Positions 58,980 through 64,000 of a stretch of 64,000 bases of DNA are shown here, piece by piece. The notes under the pieces were generated by a model, which worked only from the letters and a program-made list of their open reading frames with translations, made no database searches and was not told the origin of the DNA. Location of the stretch: NCBI RefSeq assembly GCF_022559585.1, contig NZ_CP087114.1, positions 1,558,501 to 1,622,500 of the forward strand, in the 5' to 3' direction. Source of the DNA: Bartonella machadoae (GTDB lineage: Bacteria; Pseudomonadota; Alphaproteobacteria; Rhizobiales; Rhizobiaceae). The translations under genes and the position numbers were made by a program. Numbering within the stretch: position 1 is the first letter of the stretch; every line of letters starts with the position of its first letter.

Positions 58980-59936
58980 CACTACGCAACTTGCAAACAT
59001 CATCTCACGTGACAGAAGAGCTATGGGGTGATGCAAAAAGAAATAATTGCATTTTTACGTAGAAAACCGCCTACCATAAAGCTATCCTCACCATAACTCT
59101 ACACTTCTCTTTATCAGGAAAAGCTTTGATTAAAGAAAATTTTTACAATGGTATACAAACAAATATCAGTTGATATACTGATCTTATGAAAGCAGTCAGA
59201 GTTTATTTTTATTGAGAGATGATTTTCAGAGAAAGAATATTCTTTATGTAGATTTACGTACTACCATACATTCAGCAAAATCTTCATCCTCCACTAAGGA
59301 TAAGATTGCCAGCTGCTCCTCTCTTCATGCGTTGGTATTTACCTAGAGTGATCACACGGTCTCATCACTTATATACCCATAGCCTTTTTGATGATTTTAT
59401 GGCCTCATTGCTCTTTCTATTTTTTACCAAAGAATATGCGAGCTTTTTGTATAAGAGGTGCGTAGATTTTTTTATTTTAAGCAGTTTTTTAGGCTTGAAA
59501 TGGAATGTTATTTTAAAAACACAGCTTTGATAGAGGAGACGTTTTCTTATCCGTATTTTGGGGAATCGACGCGCAATCTTTGATATCGAATTTTTTTACA
59601 CATGTTATAAAGACGATTGGAATAAGTTTGGAATTCGAAGGACTTCCTCTTGTGGTCTTATCTTAATTTTTTTACCCTATTTTGTACTGGATCATTCTTT
59701 GACCCTACAATCTTTGTTGCGGTTTTTGCAACCACAATTTTCATTTTATACCTCAGTTTGCAAAAAATGATAATCAACGAGACCGTATTAATCGTCTTGT
59801 TCAAACAGCTTTGTAATATTGGTTATATTGGTATAACACTTTTAAGAGGCATATTATATTGTATAGTTTATAAATGCACAAACGGCTCTGTTTAAGTTAA
59901 ATGCATTCTCTAAAGAAAATGCGGGGGAAAACGAAC
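58980..59936. other. Gene-poor stretch with hydrophobic frames
   Basis: The frame at 59650-59895 (SYLNFFTLFCTGSFFDPTIF) is hydrophobic and may be a transporter relic, but I cannot assign it. The promoter of the next gene probably lies near 59850. Confidence 0.4.
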
Positions 59937-61105
59937 ATGTTACGTACACTCTTCCATTTCAAAGCAAGCACACAACTCATCCTCATAACATCTTTATTCA
60001 GTAGTATTGGAATATTTATGGTGGTCCCTTTTCTTGCAATTTACTTGAATAAACTGAACTCTCTTACAACAACAGAAGTTGGAATCATCATCGACATAGC
60101 TTTTTGGTGCAAAAAGGCAGGTTCTCTTTTAGGTGGCATACTCTCTGATTATGTCCATGTAAAAAAAACAATGCTTTCAGGTCTAGCAATACGAATACCA
60201 GGCTATCTTATCATTGGCTTTACGGATAATTTTTATATCCTGCTCTTCTCTTGCATTTTAATTGGCCTAGGAAGCAGTATATACGTTCCTGCTGCGAAAT
60301 CTTTTTTAGTGAGAAACGTCTCGATAGCGCAAAAAGTAGAAGCTTTAGCAACAAGATCCATCTTTAATAATATAGGGGTCTCGATTGGCCCTGTGATTGG
60401 AATGTTGATTTTCAAAATGGTTCCTTCTCTTTTATTTAGTTTTGTTGGATTGATCTTTTTTTTATTATTTCTTCTGAACTGTGCCTTAAAAGAAAGCTTT
60501 GATAGCAAAACATTGGACAAAATAAATTTTTCTGATTTTAGAAAATTACTCACCAACAAAACCATGCTCAGTGTTGCATTTTTTATGTTTATGTTTACCT
60601 TTTTTTACATCCAACTTGAAAGCATCATACCTCTGTTTAGTGATCAAGTTTTTGGAGGAAATGCTGCTCCTTTTATTTTTATCTTAAATGCTCTCATCGT
60701 AATTTTTTTCCAACTCCCTCTCTCAAAATGGGCCTGTAAAGAAAGCTCCAAAAAACCTTTCATATTATCCTTTGTTTTTTTGGACTCTCATTTATCTTGC
60801 TCCACGCTCTTGATCATTCTTATTTCTACCTCTTCTTATCAATCATCCTGTTTTCCTTTGCTGAAATTGTTATCTATATACGCCTTGATTATGACACCAC
60901 AAATATCGATAAACGCTTAATTGCTAGTACATTTGGCATCATGAGCCTCTCGAGTGCTTTTGGAGGCATATTGGGAAGTTACTTTGGCACTCTCTTATAT
61001 AACCAAAACATTTTTGGACTTTCTGCGTGGCAAATTTTAGCTATTGCATCGCTCAGTACCGCCTTACTTTCCCTAACCCCTCTTGCAAATGCAGCAAAAA
61101 AGTAA
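59937..61105 (+). pseudogene. MFS transporter with a homopolymer frameshift
   Basis: The frame from ATG 59937 (GGGGGAAAACGAAC upstream) runs to 60920, but after a T7 run at 60775-60781 it leaves the family. The other frame, entered just past the run (GLSFILLHALDHSYFYLFLS), continues to 61105. One added T restores a protein of about 390 residues with 12 helices: FSSIGIFMVVPFLAIYLNKL, GSLLGGILSDYVHVKKTMLS (MFS motif A) and GLGSSIYVPAAKSFLVRN. It resembles MdtH-type multidrug exporters. Sequencing error, phase switching or a dead gene are all possible. Confidence 0.75.
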
Positions 61106-62242
61106 GCTTGAAAGGATGACCTCTTCATTTTTCATCATTCTATATTTTATGCGTTATCACGCATTATTCGAAAGCATCATTTCCCTCACTATTATAACAG
61201 TGAAAGAAGCAAGAATTTAAAAGAACAATATAGTCTTTATCTTTTAAAAAACCTTTACAGACTGCAAGATTTTTAAACGACCTTCTAAGAAGGACAACGT
61301 GATAAAATACAATTATCATCCTCTCTTCTCTTTCTTTCCACTACAACATCTCTAGCAACATCCATACGCAATAAACAGCCCCCTTAAGTAGAATTTAGCA
61401 AGAAGAGGTTTCACCATATAATGACCCCATCATAAAAATCCGTGATTAACCCCTATTATAAATGCAACACACGCAATTATTTAATTTCTGCGAGTACTTT
61501 AATCACTCTTACGCTCTGTTGACGCTGTTATTACATTTTCTGTTTATACAGAAATTATATTTGGTGTTAAAAATCTTTCTGATATCCTCAAACATGTCAT
61601 TTCAAATACCAAAACCTTTCACAAATCCATTAACACCTTTTGGAACTTGGTCTTATTTAGAAAAAAAAGAGGGATTAAAGTGGTAGATACATTATGGCAA
61701 ACGCTAGAAGATAAAAACGTAAGCAACTGCTCTTTAGAAACAGAAGATCTTCTTACAAAGTTAATAAAGCTTTTCAAATGAAGAAAACCTATATAGCAAA
61801 ACCAACCTCTCAAAGAGAAGAAGCCTCTTTACTATAGATTTTGTAAGATCAAAACACACCTTTGTTGAAGGAGGATTTTTAAACGATAGGTGAGAAAAGA
61901 TCAACGTGTGCATTAAAAGGAAGATCTAATAACACTTCCAAAGCTATGCTTTAGAAAGTTTTTCATAGAGCTTTTTCTTGATATAAAATAAACTCACTTC
62001 ATTTCCAGCAATTTTCAACATGCATGATATGCTTTTTTTGTTTCAGATAGAAGATGTGGATATAAGAACTAACACTATATTCCTGAGCCGTTTTATAAAA
62101 TAAAATGTGTGATGTTTAAAAAAATATTATGGAACTCTCCATAGTACAATATAATAAGTCTTTTACTCAAAGAATAATGTTATAAGTTTTATATTGTCAT
62201 AAAAATAAAATATGTAATTACCCTTTCTGAAAAGTCTCTCTC
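61106..62242. other. Gene-free stretch
   Basis: No gene with a site. A 74-codon frame at 61462-61686 ends GTWSYLEKKEGLKW and may be debris. Confidence 0.45.
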
Positions 62243-62321
62243 ATGAAATCACAAATTCCTCTTGCAATCATTGGACTTCTTGGCCAAATATTACCAAATC
62301 ATTATAGGCGTTATGACTTAG

Positions 62322-63128
62322 ATGAATTGTTTTCTTAGATTATCTGCTTCCTCTAAGATTCTAGACGCATCAAAAGAAAAGAAAATTACATCATGGTTCC
62401 ATACAATCAATAAAGAATGCAATAAGCCACTTGAGGTCCTTGGTAAACTGCTTGAGGATTTTTTTGAAAAAGAATACTATAATTCAGATCCAATTGAATT
62501 GCATCCATCAGTGTATGCTGAAATGCTAAAGTTACAAAGAGATAAAGATGCCGTTTTAGAAAAATTAAAGGAATATGATTTTGAATATCAACGTGATGGA
62601 TATATCACTAAATTAGGCCTCCTCTCCATAGAAGAACTCCAAAAGCGTATTGCAGAGAAAGGGCTTTCAGCAGTAGAAATCGAAGCAAAAAGGGCATTGG
62701 AAAAAATAGAACAGGATCCAGGGAGTGCGGTTCTATTTGCAACAAATCTATTGGAAGCATCCTGTAAAGCTTATCTTGACCATTACGCTATCTCCTATAA
62801 AGATACAGCCTATACGCTACGCGCTTTATGGAAGGCAGTCGTTACTAACGCTGAAATCCACCCTAGCGATATGAAACAAGAAAAACTAAAAAATCAAGAT
62901 CTGGATGTAAGGGACTTAAAAATGATAGTATCCGGTCTCTACAAAATTGTGGAAGGGACTATGAATTTAAGAAACAAAAAAGGGGCAGCGCACGGCCACT
63001 CAGAAGAAAATTTCAAAAAGATCAATCTCAAACCTCGCCATGCGCGCCTGACTTTTAATGCCGCACATGCCCTTTCAGTTTACATCTTAGAACTCATGGT
63101 TCAACCAATGGTGAGTAAAACGCCCTGA
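62322..63128 (+). CDS. Abi_C-type abortive infection protein, HEPN-like
   Basis: The frame gives 268 residues from the ATG at 62322, but this start has no ribosome binding site. The frame upstream from ATG 62243 encodes MKSQIPLAIIGLLGQILPNH then DLDELFS before a TAG at 62336, the usual N-terminus of this family; removing one T near 62335 joins the two, giving about 300 residues. The C-terminal Abi_C domain (about 130-262) shows LFATNLLEASCKAYLDHY, VRDLKMIVSGLYKIVEGTMN and PRHARLTFNAAHALSVYI. R217 and H224 form an R-x6-H motif in RNKKGAAHGH, as in HEPN ribonucleases. A toxin acting on RNA during phage infection is likely by family. Confidence 0.7.
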   Translation: MNCFLRLSASSKILDASKEKKITSWFHTINKECNKPLEVLGKLLEDFFEKEYYNSDPIELHPSVYAEMLKLQRDKDAVLEKLKEYDFEYQRDGYITKLGLLSIEELQKRIAEKGLSAVEIEAKRALEKIEQDPGSAVLFATNLLEASCKAYLDHYAISYKDTAYTLRALWKAVVTNAEIHPSDMKQEKLKNQDLDVRDLKMIVSGLYKIVEGTMNLRNKKGAAHGHSEENFKKINLKPRHARLTFNAAHALSVYILELMVQPMVSKTP

Positions 63129-64000
63129 TAACAAATTTTATTCATGACCGTTATTGAGAAAGAAGCGCACAATAATTGAATTCCAACCTCTGTTTTTCTA
63201 CGAACATCTGTATGGGTTGGTTTTATGGGAGCATTTTTTGTTCGTGTATATAATACCCCAAACATTTTCTCATAAGAATAATTCTTTTTGCAACCGGCAT
63301 GAGCAACATAGCAAGCGGCAAGTTGTATTTTCAAAGCTTGTTGACAACACTTTTTAATTTTTCATTATCGTATCTTTTTCTGCGCTATCACGCATTATCA
63401 CCCTCATTCTCTGCTGCGTTCTTAATATCTTGTTTATTGTTGCTCTCCGCACTGATCTGAAGTTAAGTTGTTAAAACATATGTCATAATCACACGTATGG
63501 CAAAACATCGACTTTCTCGTTTGTCCACTTTTTGGAAGCATAATCCTCGTAGAGCTCCTATAAGCTTAGTCATTTGTTCACTTTTTTCTCTTGTTCGGCA
63601 TCATCTTAATTTGTTTTTTGCACAAAGATATGAGCGTTGTATAAGAGGAATGAACTGTCAAGAGATAGCCCCCATATTGCGAATAAATTTGGCAATTCTC
63701 ACGACCATAGATTTTATCACATATTCAAGATTACGAGTGGTGCTTATGTTTGTTTTATAGACTATACAGGCAATATTTCTTTGAGTTGCTATGTCGCTCT
63801 ATTGTTTGCCCCTGACCGCGTAGTATTTTCTTTGCCTTCAACTCTCATTTTGGCTTCTCTAGAACATTTCTGACTGTACAAATGATTGTCTTTTTCTGTT
63901 TTTCTTGAATGGATGTAGTGTAATTTATAAGAAACTATCTTCATCCCCTTCTTCTTATGATACCCGCAATGACAGCAAAACTGCTAAGATTTAAAAACAG
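63129..64000. other. Gene-poor right end
   Basis: No credible gene. The 77-87 codon frames at 63101-63873 have no ribosome binding sites and no recognisable domain. Confidence 0.4.

Noticed and set aside
63497..63873. Two overlapping plus-strand frames near the right end
   Set aside because: Neither has a site or family features; frames overlap each other.

Overview
The window is about 36-40% G+C by eye and reads as a chromosome segment of an alphaproteobacterium of the order Rhizobiales, almost certainly a Bartonella. The basis is the CtrA/SciP/ChpT/DivK cell-cycle genes, an EipA-type envelope protein, a GnnA/GnnB pair for diaminoglucose lipid A, several large pertactin-like autotransporters, and many decayed prophage and P4-type integrase fragments in long gene-poor stretches. 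Genus and lineage are inferences from gene content; no database search was run.

Layout. 0-2.7 kb: a tandem family of beta-helix-repeat proteins (one intact, two truncated) and an integrase remnant. 2.7-12.5 kb: conserved core with a candidate small RNA, a TrmH-family methyltransferase, mnmA, sciP, a fliJ-like gene, ctrA, chpT, eipA, a coiled-coil membrane protein and gnnB/gnnA. 12.7-26.9 kb: a tRNA-Met(CAU) followed by an accessory region with phased 11-bp repeats, a decayed phage tail gene, an integrase remnant and two large tandem autotransporter genes, both frameshifted in poly-A runs, the second also with a ruined barrel. 27.2-34.6 kb: a six-gene peptide-type ABC transporter operon with two tandem solute-binding proteins. 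36-46.5 kb: a methyltransferase, lemA plus a TPM-domain gene, lipB, parE, recJ, rplM-rpsI and divK. 46.6-64 kb: a second accessory region with a duplicated module (conserved leader plus 24-25 codon micro-ORF on the minus strand, divergent from small membrane proteins), phage remnants, an intact autotransporter, a lipoprotein, a cytochrome P450 pseudogene beside a DHA2-type exporter, a frameshifted MFS gene, and an Abi_C/HEPN-like abortive-infection candidate with a displaced N-terminus.

How the genes work together. SciP, CtrA and ChpT, plus DivK 38 kb away, are parts of one phosphorelay controlling cell-cycle transcription; EipA is a CtrA target in Brucella. GnnA and GnnB act in sequence on UDP-GlcNAc. 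The ABC genes overlap and form one uptake system. RplM and RpsI are co-transcribed.

Most worth a second look: a minus-strand small RNA with promoter, terminator and two UCCCC loops; the duplicated leader/micro-ORF/membrane-protein module; three (perhaps four) genes each broken by one missing base in a homopolymer; six dispersed integrase-start remnants, most keeping a conserved divergent mini-ORF; and the HEPN-like defence candidate.
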